Shown: positions 35,106 through 43,351, counted from the stretch's first letter. The stretch is DNA of 64,000 nt from Flavobacterium sp. (GCF_027484205.1 NZ_JAIXUB010000001.1:129528-193527); one strand, 5' to 3'. The notes: generated from the sequence alone by a model not told the origin. Made by a program: numbers and translations.

Positions 35106-35459
35106 TTAATCAGCAATAAAATAATCCAAATCATTATGAATAGGAACAATATAAATGCGTTCCCAAATTTCACCGTCAAGAATTTTCCATGAATGACCTT
35201 CGCCATCAATATCTTTAGCAATTAGAATAATTCCTGGTTCGATGATAAACGTATTTCCTTCGGAAGTTGTGAATTCTAATTTTCCTTTTAAAGTTACTAC
35301 AAATTGTTCTCTTGGCGCAGTGTGTTGCTCTTGTTGCCAAGGTTCAATCTTGGTTTGAATATTGAAATATACAACCTCAATTTTGTGGTATTCAGGTAAA
35401 GTTCCTGTTTCAAAATAGGAATTTCCAAGGTCATCGTTAAGTAGACGTATTGCTCTCAT
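35106..35459 (-). CDS. Small cupin-domain protein
   Basis: A 117-residue cupin: strands around HTAPREQFVVTLKGKLEFTT and IIEPGIILIAKDIDGEGHSW give the two cupin motifs with possible metal ligands (H, E, H). Function not known; such single-domain cupins bind small ligands. It starts 7 nt after the stop of the DUF2007 fragment and is followed by the hydrolase gene at 12 nt. Confidence 0.82.
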   Translation of the reverse strand: MRAIRLLNDDLGNSYFETGTLPEYHKIEVVYFNIQTKIEPWQQEQHTAPREQFVVTLKGKLEFTTSEGNTFIIEPGIILIAKDIDGEGHSWKILDGEIWERIYIVPIHNDLDYFIAD

Positions 35460-35466
35460 ATTTAAG

Positions 35467-35538
35467 TTATAAACTCAATCGAAACTCATCAATTAAAGGA
35501 CTTGCCTTTCCATAATCCGCTTCTTGAATGAATAATTC
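35467..35538. repeat. 72-bp direct repeat, left copy
   Basis: Pairs with 36122-36193 (69 of 72 identical). The two copies bracket the ParE/antitoxin genes. Confidence 0.92.
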
Positions 35539-35541
35539 CAT
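35467..35541 (-). pseudogene. Duplicated 3' end of the DUF2007 gene (24 codons)
   Basis: ATG 35541 to TAA 35467 reads MELFIQEADYGKASPLIDEF and four more residues, nearly identical to the last 24 residues of the intact DUF2007 protein at 36122-36337. At DNA level 35467-35538 matches 36122-36193 with 3 mismatches in 72. It is separated from the intact gene by the toxin-antitoxin module. Confidence 0.88.
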
Positions 35542-35543
35542 TA

Positions 35544-35843
35544 TTATTTTTTAAATCTTGTTGGATTTTGACGGGTGTCAAAAATTTGGAGAATTCTGAT
35601 TTCTGATTCGGATTGAATTTTATAAATGATTTTATAATTTCTTACAACCATTCTTCTATATGGTTCACCAAGAAATTCATCAACTTGATATTGCTCTGTA
35701 AAATGGATACTTTTGCTTTGGATAATTATATCTCTAATAACATTTTTTGCTCCTTGTGGTGATTTTAATTTAATAAATTCAAAAATCAATTTTAAATCGG
35801 CTTTCGCATGATTATCCCAAAGAATTTGTATTGGTTTTTTCAT
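35544..35843 (-). CDS. ParE/RelE-family toxin
   Basis: A 99-residue ParE-like toxin: MKKPIQILWDNHAKADLKLI, the helix SPQGAKNVIRDII, the EPYRRMVVRNYKIIYKI strand pair, and C-terminal ILQIFDTRQNP, which closely fits plasmid-stabilisation ParE. Likely targets gyrase. I chose ATG 35843 over an upstream TTG at 35858. It starts one base after the antitoxin stop. Its own stop lies 2 nt before the DUF2007 fragment. Confidence 0.9.
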   Translation of the reverse strand: MKKPIQILWDNHAKADLKLIFEFIKLKSPQGAKNVIRDIIIQSKSIHFTEQYQVDEFLGEPYRRMVVRNYKIIYKIQSESEIRILQIFDTRQNPTRFKK

Positions 35844-35844
35844 G

Positions 35845-36090
35845 CTACCAATTCTCAATTTCCTTTTCTAAATCTTCAATTGTTGTAAATTTGCCAGATG
35901 AAATTCGTTCGTCGGCTTCTTTAACCATATTAATATACTCTTCTTTATCAACAGGATAACCGCTAATAGTATGAGCTACTACTTCATTATCTAAAACTGA
36001 TTTTAAAGCAATGATTTTTTTTAGCTTACTTTCATCATTTAAATTTAGTAACCAATCAACTAATTCACTTTTTTTTGCAGCTATATCCAT
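35845..36090 (-). CDS. ParD-like antitoxin
   Basis: An 81-residue antitoxin: MDIAAKKSELVDWLLNLNDE at the N-terminus, a central GYPVDKEEYINMVKEADERI and an acidic C-terminal helix (FTTIEDLEKEIENW), the typical toxin-binding tail. I chose ATG 36090; an in-frame start at 36111 is less likely. Co-transcribed with the toxin. Confidence 0.88.
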   Translation of the reverse strand: MDIAAKKSELVDWLLNLNDESKLKKIIALKSVLDNEVVAHTISGYPVDKEEYINMVKEADERISSGKFTTIEDLEKEIENW

Positions 36091-36121
36091 TTTTAGCAAT
36101 TTTAAAAACAAATATACAAAA

Positions 36122-36193
36122 TTATAAACTCAATCGAAACTCTTCAATTAAAGGACTTGCCTTTCCATAATCAACTTCTTGAATGAATAATTC
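36122..36193. repeat. 72-bp direct repeat, right copy
   Basis: This is the 3' end of the DUF2007 gene; its partner is at 35467-35538. Confidence 0.92.
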
Positions 36194-36337
36194 TGCTGCT
36201 TTTGATGTTTGAATACTCGGTAAAACATTCGCCTGATTGTTATGTCTTAAAACTGTATTTATACCAACTGATTCTATTTTTTCTTGTAATGAAATAGCTA
36301 GAACTTCTTCTCCTGAAAATATTTTTATTAAACCCAT
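36122..36337 (-). CDS. DUF2007 putative signal-transducing protein
   Basis: A 71-residue protein (MGLIKIFSGEEVLAISLQEK..., ends LIEEFRLSL) with the ferredoxin-like DUF2007 fold. The C-terminus carries the hydrophobic-acidic motif AELFIQEVDYGKASPLI. Role unknown; the family is related to PII-type small signal proteins. The start is ATG 36337, in agreement with family N-termini; an upstream ATG at 36379 would add a non-conserved stretch. The last 72 bp are duplicated on the other side of the toxin-antitoxin module. Confidence 0.85.
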   Translation of the reverse strand: MGLIKIFSGEEVLAISLQEKIESVGINTVLRHNNQANVLPSIQTSKAAELFIQEVDYGKASPLIEEFRLSL

Positions 36338-36394
36338 TTTGTGTTGTAAATTGTATTGTTGTAAAATGTATAATTGCATCGTTGTATAATCTAA

Positions 36395-36424
36395 GTGCAC
36401 TTCGAATGCGCTCAGTGTGACAAA
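36395..36424. repeat. GCGCTCAGTGTGACA-type dispersed repeat
   Basis: GTGCACTTCGAATGCGCTCA, then GTGTGACAAAC. It shares the core with the coding copy at 7116-7146 and the intergenic copy at 39862-39891. Confidence 0.75.
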
Positions 36425-36458
36425 CTGATTACTGCGACTGAACACCGATTACTAAAAA

Positions 36459-37079
36459 CTACTCGTCATCTTCCATTTCGAAAAATGTTGGCTCAATCAT
36501 GATTTTGTCTGCTAATGCTTCTACTCTTTCAGTAATTTCTGAACAAAAGAAAATGCGTTGTGTTTTTTCTACACTTGCCGAAAGCCTCAGAATTACTGCA
36601 TCCAATCGGTTTCTAAAAATTACATCGGCATCATCAACAATAAACATTTTTACGGTGTTCATATTGAATCCAGCTGATGAAAATAAGGCGTTAATTTTGT
36701 TTGGTGTTCCAATAAGTATATCTAAACCCATTGAAATTATGTTTTTATCATAATCGGTATCACCTTTGTCATGTACCCCAAAAATACTTAAATCGGTATA
36801 ATTTCCGTATTTCAGAAAAAGCTCTTCCATTTCAAGTACTTTCTCCTTATTCTCTACAATTATTAACGCTCGAGTACTTTCGCCCATGGTTTTTTCCATA
36901 CGCTGAATTACATTCAAAACTATTGTTGTTGTTTTTCCTGTTCCGCTTGGCGATTGAATTACAGCATCTTTCCCACTTTTAATGGTAGAAAATGTTTCTT
37001 GTTGCATTTCATTTGCTTCAATTAACTCGTTTTCAATTAATGCTTGCTGTAGGTTTGGGTTTATTTTTTTTAATTGCAT
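36459..37079 (-). CDS. Single-lobe DEAD-box helicase-like protein
   Basis: A 206-residue protein with only the first RecA lobe of a DEAD-box helicase: Q-motif-like EMQQETF (24-30), Walker A SGTGKT (45-50), GTPNKI (124-129) in place of TPGR, and DDAD (149-152) for DEAD. The SAT motif is replaced by CSE (179-181), and there is no second RecA lobe, so classical unwinding should be impossible. The next gene begins with its own start, so this is not a simple frameshift of a longer gene. It may bind RNA or ATP as a regulator. Confidence 0.85.
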   Translation of the reverse strand: MQLKKINPNLQQALIENELIEANEMQQETFSTIKSGKDAVIQSPSGTGKTTTIVLNVIQRMEKTMGESTRALIIVENKEKVLEMEELFLKYGNYTDLSIFGVHDKGDTDYDKNIISMGLDILIGTPNKINALFSSAGFNMNTVKMFIVDDADVIFRNRLDAVILRLSASVEKTQRIFFCSEITERVEALADKIMIEPTFFEMEDDE

Positions 37080-37083
37080 TTCT

Positions 37084-37152
37084 TTTAGTTGTCGGTTGTC
37101 AGTTGTCGGTTGTCAGTTCTTTTTAGTGACTGATAACAGATAACTGACAACA
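37084..37152 (-). repeat. Tandem TTGTCGG/TTGTCAG heptamers before the DEAD-like gene
   Basis: Repeats of GTTGTCGGTTGTCAG followed by an opposite-facing CTGATAACAGATAACTGACAA. It lies in the 75-nt gap between the sigma-54 regulator and the DEAD-like gene. Confidence 0.7.
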
Positions 37153-37154
37153 AT

Positions 37155-38318
37155 TTATTTACTTGCGAATAACTTCACGTCTGTCTCAGAAATTTCGTTT
37201 CCTCCTAATATAATAAGGCGTTCTACTACGTTTCTTAATTCGCGAATGTTACCTGTCCAATCGTATTCTTGTAATAATTTTGTTGCTTCTTTAGAAAATG
37301 ATTTCTGTGCATTTCCTTGTTCTTCAGCAATTTTTGAAGCAAAATGTTCAATTAGCAAAGGTATGTCATCACGTCTATCATTCAATGCTGGAACTTTAAT
37401 TAAAATTACCGCCAATCTGTGATACAAATCTTCTCGGAAACGTCCTTCTTCGATTTCTTTTTTCAAATCTTTATTGGTTGCTGCAACCACGCGAACATTA
37501 ACTTTTATATCCTTATCTGCACCAACTCTTTGCACCAAACTTTCTTGTAAAGCACGTAAAACCTTAGCTTGTGCTGCCAAACTCATATCGCCAATTTCAT
37601 CAAGAAAAATGGTTCCTCCATCGGCAGCTTCAAATTTCCCTGCTCTGTCTTTCACAGCTGATGTAAAAGCACCTTTTACGTGACCAAATAATTCGCTTTC
37701 AATTAATTCTGATGGAATGGCAGCGCAGTTCACTTCAATTAAAGGGAAAGCTGCTCGTTCACTATTTTCGTGTAATTGATGCGCAACAAGTTCTTTTCCA
37801 GTTCCGTTTGGTCCTGTAATTAAAACTCTGGCGTCAGTTGGAGCTACTTTTTCAATCATTTGTTTGATGTGATTGATGGGTTCAGAATTCCCAATCATTT
37901 CGTAGTTTTTACTGACTTTTTTCTTTAGAATTTTGTTTTCAACAACCAATTGTTTTTTGTCTAAAGCATTTCGAACCGTATTCAAAAGACGATTCAAATC
38001 TGGTGGTTTTGAAATATAATCGAATGCACCAAGACGCATGGTGTTTATTGCTGTTTCCATATCGCCGTGACCTGATATCATTACGATTGGAATTTCAGGT
38101 TTGATTTTTTTTACGGCTTCCAATAATTCTTCGCCGTCCATTTTTGGCATTTTGATGTCGCAAAGAACCAAATCATAATCGGTGTTTTTTATTTTTTCAA
38201 GTCCTTGAACACCATCTTCTGCTTCTTCTACTTGATAGGTATCGTTTTCTTCAGAAAGAATTTTAGTTAAAACTCTTCTGATGGATGCTTCGTCTTCTAT
38301 GATTAATATTTTTGACAT
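37155..38318 (-). CDS. Sigma-54-type response regulator lacking a C-terminal HTH
   Basis: A 387-residue NtrC-type regulator. Receiver domain (1-120) with phospho-Asp in LVLCDIKMPKMDG (near 53); AAA+ domain with GPNGTGKE Walker A, GAFTSA sigma-54-contact loop, Walker B GGTIFLDEIGD, and RVVAATNKDL. It ends shortly after NIRELRNVVERLIIL with no Fis-type HTH, so it cannot bind enhancers in the usual way and may act from solution. The partner kinase is not in the window. Confidence 0.93.
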   Translation of the reverse strand: MSKILIIEDEASIRRVLTKILSEENDTYQVEEAEDGVQGLEKIKNTDYDLVLCDIKMPKMDGEELLEAVKKIKPEIPIVMISGHGDMETAINTMRLGAFDYISKPPDLNRLLNTVRNALDKKQLVVENKILKKKVSKNYEMIGNSEPINHIKQMIEKVAPTDARVLITGPNGTGKELVAHQLHENSERAAFPLIEVNCAAIPSELIESELFGHVKGAFTSAVKDRAGKFEAADGGTIFLDEIGDMSLAAQAKVLRALQESLVQRVGADKDIKVNVRVVAATNKDLKKEIEEGRFREDLYHRLAVILIKVPALNDRRDDIPLLIEHFASKIAEEQGNAQKSFSKEATKLLQEYDWTGNIRELRNVVERLIILGGNEISETDVKLFASK

Positions 38319-38390
38319 AGTTTTTTATTTAACCGCAAAGTTCGCAAAGTTTTTCGCAAAGTTCGCAAAAATTCAAAATTGTTATTCTAT

Positions 38391-38489
38391 TAGCCCTGAT
38401 TGAAGGGAAAAACATCCCGATTTTTTTTCGGGATTTTTGAAATGAAAGCAGGAACACGGATTACTGATAATGCCCGAACGATTCGCTCC
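38391..38489 (+). repeat. Structured dispersed element, copy C
   Basis: Begins TAGCCCTGATTGAAGGG, contains a TCCCGA/TCGGGA hairpin (38415-38433) and AAAGCAGGAA, and ends GATTCGCTCC. It lies upstream of the sigma-54 regulator and after the NatB-like gene. Confidence 0.8.
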
Positions 38490-38538
38490 TGACTTCAATA
38501 TTTCGATAAGCTCAATATAAACCAAGCTCAGTCTGACA

Positions 38539-39846
38539 TTAGTATTTTAGCCATTTATAAAGTTCTTTCCAAGATGGTTTTTTACCGTACATTAAAATTC
38601 CGACGCGGTAAATTTTACTTGCAAACCAAACTACACCTAGAAATGTTCCGAAAAGTAGTGTCATTGAAATGGCGATTTGCCACCATGGCACACCAAATGG
38701 AATTCGCATCATCATTACGATTGGTGATGTGAGTGGAATCATTGAAAAAACGGTTGCCACAGTTCCGTGCGGATCATTTATTACTGTGAAAAAGCCAATG
38801 TAAACTCCAAGAATTAAAGGCATTATTATTGGCAATAAAAATTGTTGCGAATCGGTTTCGTTATCAACAGCTGCGCCAATGGATGCATAAAATGAGCTGT
38901 AAAGAAAATAGCCACCAATGAAATAAATAATAAACGAAATTAGTATCGTTGCTATTGGTAAATTCCATAACTCTTTGATGTACATTTGAATATCGCTACC
39001 CATTCCTTTTTGTGCCATTTGCATAGCTTCTTGAGTTTGTGCCGATGATGTTGCTCCCATTTGAACTCCAAAAATGGACGACATGATAAACATAGCTGTC
39101 ATACCAAGTAATGCCCAAATTAGAAATTGAAGAATTCCTGCTAATGAAGTTCCGATGATTTTTCCCATCATTAATTGGAAAGGTTTTACTGATGAAATGA
39201 TGACTTCAATAATACGAGATGTTTTTTCTTCTATGACGCTTCGCATCACCATATTTCCGTAGATGACGATGAACATCATGATTAAATATCCGAATGCTCC
39301 ACCGATTCCGATTTTGATTTCGTTTAATCCTTTCAAAGATTCCTCGCCTGATGCTTTGTTTAGTTTTATGGAAACATCAGCTTTTGATTGATTGATTTTT
39401 AAAGTGTCTAATCCTTCTTTTTGAAAATTTTCTGCTGTTATTTTTTTAGCAATAACATCTTCTAAATCTTCAACAAACATAACACCTGGACTGTCATTTG
39501 AAACATATTGTATGTTTTTTTGCAATGAAGTATTGTCATTAGATTTTGGAATAATTAGAAGTCCTTCATAGCTTTCACTGATGATGCTGTCCTTTAAAAC
39601 TTTTAAATCTACATTTGACAGATTTAGGTATTTGTATTCGTCATCGCTTTTGAAATCATTGACAAATCTTCCTGTTTCATCGTGAATGGCAATGGTTTTT
39701 AAATCGGCTTTCATTTGGCTTAAATATCCAACAAAAACACCAATTCCAACAAATAACAACGGACTCAAAAACGTCATTACAATGAAGGATTTGTTGCGAA
39801 CTTTGGCAATGAATTCTCTTTTTATTATTAGAATTAATTTATTCAT
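38539..39846 (-). CDS. ABC-2 type permease, NatB-like
   Basis: A 435-residue inner-membrane protein: one N-terminal TM (about 22-44), a large periplasmic domain (45-180), then five or six TM helices (from about 181), ending in basic KKPSWKELYKW. This is the NatB/DrrB-like exporter plan. It pairs with the ATPase encoded just upstream (39899). Possible cargo: sodium or a lipid/antibiotic; not resolved. Confidence 0.88.
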   Translation of the reverse strand: MNKLILIIKREFIAKVRNKSFIVMTFLSPLLFVGIGVFVGYLSQMKADLKTIAIHDETGRFVNDFKSDDEYKYLNLSNVDLKVLKDSIISESYEGLLIIPKSNDNTSLQKNIQYVSNDSPGVMFVEDLEDVIAKKITAENFQKEGLDTLKINQSKADVSIKLNKASGEESLKGLNEIKIGIGGAFGYLIMMFIVIYGNMVMRSVIEEKTSRIIEVIISSVKPFQLMMGKIIGTSLAGILQFLIWALLGMTAMFIMSSIFGVQMGATSSAQTQEAMQMAQKGMGSDIQMYIKELWNLPIATILISFIIYFIGGYFLYSSFYASIGAAVDNETDSQQFLLPIIMPLILGVYIGFFTVINDPHGTVATVFSMIPLTSPIVMMMRIPFGVPWWQIAISMTLLFGTFLGVVWFASKIYRVGILMYGKKPSWKELYKWLKY

Positions 39847-39861
39847 ATATGTTTACTTATA

Positions 39862-39891
39862 AGCACTTCTACAGCGCTCAGTGTGACAAAT
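39862..39891. repeat. GCGCTCAGTGTGACA-type dispersed repeat
   Basis: AGCACTTCTACAGCGCTCAG, then TGTGACAAAT. It occupies the short gap between the NatA-like and NatB-like genes. Confidence 0.75.
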
Positions 39892-39898
39892 TTGTTAT

Positions 39899-40819
39899 TT
39901 ATTCGGTAACAGTTTTTATGAAAATATCGTTTACACTTGGGATTTTTTCCATAAAATGGGTTACTTGACCTCTTTGAATTAAGGTATTTAGTAGTTCATT
40001 AGGCGTTGCAGTTCCAAGATTGATTTCTAGTTTTAATTCGTCGTTTAGTGATTTGAAATCGGTTTGTGAAAGTGTGAATTTTTGTGATAAATCATACATC
40101 AAACCTTCGATATTGTTACTAAGAATTCCAACTTCGTAACTATTGGTTCTGAATTGCTTTTTGACATCGGTTAATTTTCCCTCAATCAATTTATTCGATT
40201 TGTGGATTAAGGCAATGTAATCACACATTTCTTCAACGCTTTCCATTCGATGCGTTGAAAAAATTACTGAAGTTCCTTGCTTGTTCAATTCGATAATTTC
40301 ATCTTTAATCAAATTGGCATTTACAGGATCAAATCCTGAAAAAGGTTCGTCAAGAATTAATAATTTGGGTTTGTGTAAAACAGTAACCACAAATTGTACT
40401 TTTTGAGCCATTCCTTTAGAAAGTTCTTGCATTTTTTTGTTCCACCAACCTTGAATTTCTAGTCGATCAAACCAATAATCTAATTGTGTTTTGGCTTCTT
40501 GCTTTGACAACCCTTTTAATTGTGCTAAGTACAAGCATTGCTCACCAACTTTCATGGTTTTGTACAAGCCGCGTTCTTCTGGCATATAACCAATGAAAGC
40601 AACGTGTTCTGGTTTTAAAGGTTCGCCATCTAGGATTACTTCACCACTATCGGGCATTGTAATTTGGTTGATGATTCTAATTAAGGATGTTTTTCCGGCG
40701 CCATTTGGACCAAGAAGTCCGTAGATACTTCCTTTTGGAACGGATAGAGAAACTTCGTTAAGCGCGGTGTAATCGCCATATTGCTTTACGACATTTTTTA
40801 CTTCAAGGATATTAGTCAT
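39899..40819 (-). CDS. ABC transporter ATPase, NatA-like
   Basis: A 306-residue ATPase: Walker A GPNGAGKTS, signature LSKGMAQKVQFV, Walker B LLILDEPFSGFDP, switch FSTHRM, and a C-terminal DUF4162-type extension (about 215-306). It powers the adjacent NatB-like permease for export. Confidence 0.92.
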   Translation of the reverse strand: MTNILEVKNVVKQYGDYTALNEVSLSVPKGSIYGLLGPNGAGKTSLIRIINQITMPDSGEVILDGEPLKPEHVAFIGYMPEERGLYKTMKVGEQCLYLAQLKGLSKQEAKTQLDYWFDRLEIQGWWNKKMQELSKGMAQKVQFVVTVLHKPKLLILDEPFSGFDPVNANLIKDEIIELNKQGTSVIFSTHRMESVEEMCDYIALIHKSNKLIEGKLTDVKKQFRTNSYEVGILSNNIEGLMYDLSQKFTLSQTDFKSLNDELKLEINLGTATPNELLNTLIQRGQVTHFMEKIPSVNDIFIKTVTE

Positions 40820-40865
40820 TTAAATTCCAAATTTTTAAATTCCAAATTCCAATTAAACTATAAAT

Positions 40866-40889
40866 TTAAATTGATTTTTGAAATTGATA
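40866..40889. repeat. AAATTGATTTTTGAAATTGA repeat, second locus
   Basis: It matches the right arm of the inverted repeat at 23961-23984. It lies between the natA-like start and the dnaJ terminator. Confidence 0.7.
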
Positions 40890-40945
40890 TTGCTATTGAT
40901 GTTGTAAAAGTACTGAATTAGTAGCTATTTGATAGTTTTTGTTAC

Positions 40946-40981
40946 AAAAAAAACCCACCCTTATTTTGACACAAGGATGGG
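40946..40981 (-). terminator. Terminator of the grpE-dnaJ operon
   Basis: A 9-bp stem with one mismatch (40954-40962 with 40973-40981), followed on the minus strand by TTTTTTTTG. Confidence 0.82.
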
Positions 40982-41049
40982 AAAAATTGCTATGAAAAAG
41001 AAATTACCTGTTTCCAAGTAATTAGTCAAATGTAGAAATAATTTTATAA

Positions 41050-42168
41050 TTATGAAAACATATCTTTAACTTTTTCAAAAAAAGATTTATCGCTCTTTTC
41101 TGGATGAGGAATAAAGTTGTCATCCGTCAGCGATTTTTCAAAGAATTGACGTTGTTCTTTGCTTAAAGTCTTTGGTGTCCAAACGTTTACATGAACTAAT
41201 AAATCACCACTTCCGTAACTATTTAAACTCGGAATTCCCTTACCTTTTAGTCGTAAAATTTTTCCAGATTGGATTCCTTCTTCAAGTTTGATTCTCACTT
41301 TTCCGTTTACGGCTTCAATTTCTTTAGAAACTCCTAATGCAGCTTCTGCAAAACTTATATATAAATCGTAATGAAGATTTTCACCTTCACGTTTTAAAAA
41401 TTCGTGTTCTAATTCCTCAATGGCAACAATTAAATCACCTGCAATTCCGTTTCCTGGTGCGTCATTTCCTTTTCCAGAAACTTTTAGTTGCATACCATCA
41501 ACAACTCCTGCTGGAATTTTGATTGAAACCGTTTCGTCTTCTAGAATCATTCCGTGCGCATCGGCATTGTTAGGTTTGCTCTCAATAGTTTGTCCTGCTC
41601 CACCACATGTTGGACAAGTTGTTGCCGTTTGCATTCTACCCAAAATAGTATTGGTTACTCTCAAAACCTGACCTTGACCATTACATGCCGAACACGTTTT
41701 ATAACGAACACCTGGCGCTTGAATTTTTCGTTTAACTTTTACTTTCTTTTCAACACCGTTAGCAACTTCTTCTAAAGTTAATTTAACTTTGATACGAAGG
41801 TTACTTCCTTTTACACGACGTTGTCCTCCAGAATTTCCTCCGAAACCACCGAAACCGCTACCGCCAAAAGCACCTCCAAAAATATCACCGAACTGGCTGA
41901 AAATATCATCCATATTCATGTGACCGCCACCAAAACCACCTGCGCCATCGAATGCTTGATGTCCGTATTGGTCGTATTTAGCTTTTTTGTTTGGATCACT
42001 TAATACTTCGTATGCTTCAGCACAAAGCTTGAAATTTTCCTCTGCTTCAGCATTTCCGGGATTTTTGTCAGGGTGAAATTCTATGGCTTTCTTTCGATAA
42101 GCCTTTTTTATTTCCTCAGGTGATGCACTTTTTGTGATACCTAATATTTCGTAAAAATCTTTTTTCAT
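41050..42168 (-). CDS. dnaJ: Chaperone DnaJ with reduced zinc region
   Basis: A 372-residue Hsp40: J-domain (1-70) with HPD (32-34), Gly/Phe-rich region (74-116), and C-terminal substrate-binding domains. Only two CxxCxGxG motifs are present (C159/C162 and C185/C188) instead of four, so only one zinc site can form, which I recall as usual for Flavobacteriia. It stimulates DnaK ATPase. It follows grpE by 54 nt in one operon. Confidence 0.95.
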   Translation of the reverse strand: MKKDFYEILGITKSASPEEIKKAYRKKAIEFHPDKNPGNAEAEENFKLCAEAYEVLSDPNKKAKYDQYGHQAFDGAGGFGGGHMNMDDIFSQFGDIFGGAFGGSGFGGFGGNSGGQRRVKGSNLRIKVKLTLEEVANGVEKKVKVKRKIQAPGVRYKTCSACNGQGQVLRVTNTILGRMQTATTCPTCGGAGQTIESKPNNADAHGMILEDETVSIKIPAGVVDGMQLKVSGKGNDAPGNGIAGDLIVAIEELEHEFLKREGENLHYDLYISFAEAALGVSKEIEAVNGKVRIKLEEGIQSGKILRLKGKGIPSLNSYGSGDLLVHVNVWTPKTLSKEQRQFFEKSLTDDNFIPHPEKSDKSFFEKVKDMFS

Positions 42169-42222
42169 GTTTGAAAATAATATATTTTAATTGGAACGCA
42201 AAGCATCACGTTTCCACAGTAA

Positions 42223-42837
42223 TTATTGTCCTAAAATAACCTTAGGGAAACGGATAATTTTGTCTCCTAATTTGTATCCTTTTTCGATTACATCGACAAT
42301 TTTTCCTTTTAAATCGTCTGATGGAGCTGGAATTTGGGTAATTGCTTCTGCAAAATCTGCATCAAATGAATCGCCTGCTTTTATTTCAACTTCTTCTAAT
42401 CCTTTAGAAACTAATGTTGATTTTAGTTTTTCGTGAATTAATTCAACTCCTTTTAAAAGCACTTCATCTTCTGATTTTGCAATTTGTGTCATCGCTCTGT
42501 CAAAATCGTCAAGAACTGGCAACATGGCTTGTAAAACCTCTTGATTGGCAGTTCTAAATAAATCGATACGTTCTTTTGAGGTGCGTTTTTTATAGTTTTC
42601 GAATTCGGCAAAAAGACGTAGAAACTTATCTTTTTCTTTAGCTAATTCTTCTTCTAATTTTTGCTCAACGGTTAATTCTTCTACTCCCGAAATTTCGGCA
42701 TCAACTTCTGGCGTTGCTTCATCTGTAGGATTTCCTTCTGATTGTGTTGCCATTTCATTTTCATTCTCAAGAATTTCTTTATCAGTATTTTCAGTACTCA
42801 TTGTGCTTTTATTTTTAAATATATTTTTGATGTTCAT
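42223..42837 (-). CDS. grpE: Nucleotide-exchange factor GrpE
   Basis: A 204-residue GrpE (DnaK nucleotide-exchange factor): long N-terminal coiled coil (KLEEELAKEKDKFLRLFAEF, NYKKRTSKERID) and C-terminal beta domain (MLPVLDDFDRAMTQI; GYKLGDKIIRFPKVILG). The start is ATG 42837 (MNIKNIF) or ATG 42801 (MSTENTD); a TTG further out at 42900 is the -33 element and is excluded. First gene of the grpE-dnaJ operon. Confidence 0.94.
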   Translation of the reverse strand: MNIKNIFKNKSTMSTENTDKEILENENEMATQSEGNPTDEATPEVDAEISGVEELTVEQKLEEELAKEKDKFLRLFAEFENYKKRTSKERIDLFRTANQEVLQAMLPVLDDFDRAMTQIAKSEDEVLLKGVELIHEKLKSTLVSKGLEEVEIKAGDSFDADFAEAITQIPAPSDDLKGKIVDVIEKGYKLGDKIIRFPKVILGQ

Positions 42838-42868
42838 TGTTGGTTTTTTGTTCCGAAGAATTTGGTTG

Positions 42869-42900
42869 CAAAAGTACTGCCATTTCTTTAAAAATGTCAA
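42869..42900 (-). promoter_or_regulatory. Promoter of grpE-dnaJ (TTG-N21-TACTTTTG)
   Basis: -33 TTG at 42898-42900 and -7 TACTTTTG at 42869-42876 on the minus strand, with a 21-nt spacer. This places the 5' end of the mRNA near 42863 and fixes grpE to start downstream of it. Confidence 0.82.
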
Positions 42901-42979
42901 ATTGTCACGTATTTTTTACCACAAAATCAAAAGAAATCGCGAAGAACACAAAGATTTTATTTGATATTTAAGAATAATA

Positions 42980-43095
42980 TCTTGTGAAAAACTGAATTTA
43001 GAAGCCTAAAGATTGAGTTTAGCCCTGATAGAAGCAGTTACCTTGTAACGCGGATAGCAGGAAAATGGATTAAAAAATGCCTTAAGTGATGCTCC
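42980..43095 (+). repeat. Structured dispersed element, copy D with upstream conserved block
   Basis: Core 43020-43095: TAGCCCTGATAGAAGCAGTT, an ACC loop hairpin GTTAC/GTAAC, ATAGCAGGAA, and GATGCTCC at the end. The preceding block (CTTGTGAAAAACTGAATTTA, then AAAGATT) is also found before copy E (51013-51050). The remaining gap (42901-43348) shows a degenerate CACAAAATCAAAAGAAATCG stretch and a possible small-RNA unit (43253-43348). Confidence 0.75.
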
Positions 43096-43252
43096 TAAAA
43101 TTTTACATGAATTAAACAAATTTGCACAATTTTACCTTGTGATAAATTTCACTAATAGAAACTTTGATTTTATTTCAATCACAAAAAAAGACCTAAATAA
43201 ATTCAGTGTAAAACTTTAATAAAACTTTAAGAGTTTTGCTTCACGAAATCGT

Positions 43253-43260
43253 TATATTTG
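43253..43260 (+). promoter_or_regulatory. Isolated -7 box upstream of an orphan terminator
   Basis: TATATTTG (43253-43260) on the plus strand, about 60 nt before the bidirectional hairpin at 43319. No plus-strand open frame follows, so it could start a short RNA. There is no good TTG at -33. Confidence 0.35.
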
Positions 43261-43318
43261 GATTTATAAAAGGTTTATGATTCGCTGAAAAGCAAAATAT
43301 ATTATTAATTCAAGTTGA

Positions 43319-43351
43319 AAAAAGTTCTAGTAAAGCCTAGAACTTTTTTTA
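43319..43351. terminator. Bidirectional terminator hairpin next to the TIGR01777 gene
   Basis: A 12-bp stem AAAAAGTTCTAG/CTAGAACTTTTT (43319-43330 with 43337-43348); T-tracts on both strands. It ends the minus-strand epimerase gene and could also end a plus-strand RNA. Confidence 0.8.

Noticed and set aside
35467..35541. Independent small gene of 24 codons
   Set aside because: It is a copy of the DUF2007 3' end and lacks the rest of the domain; better treated as a duplication scar.
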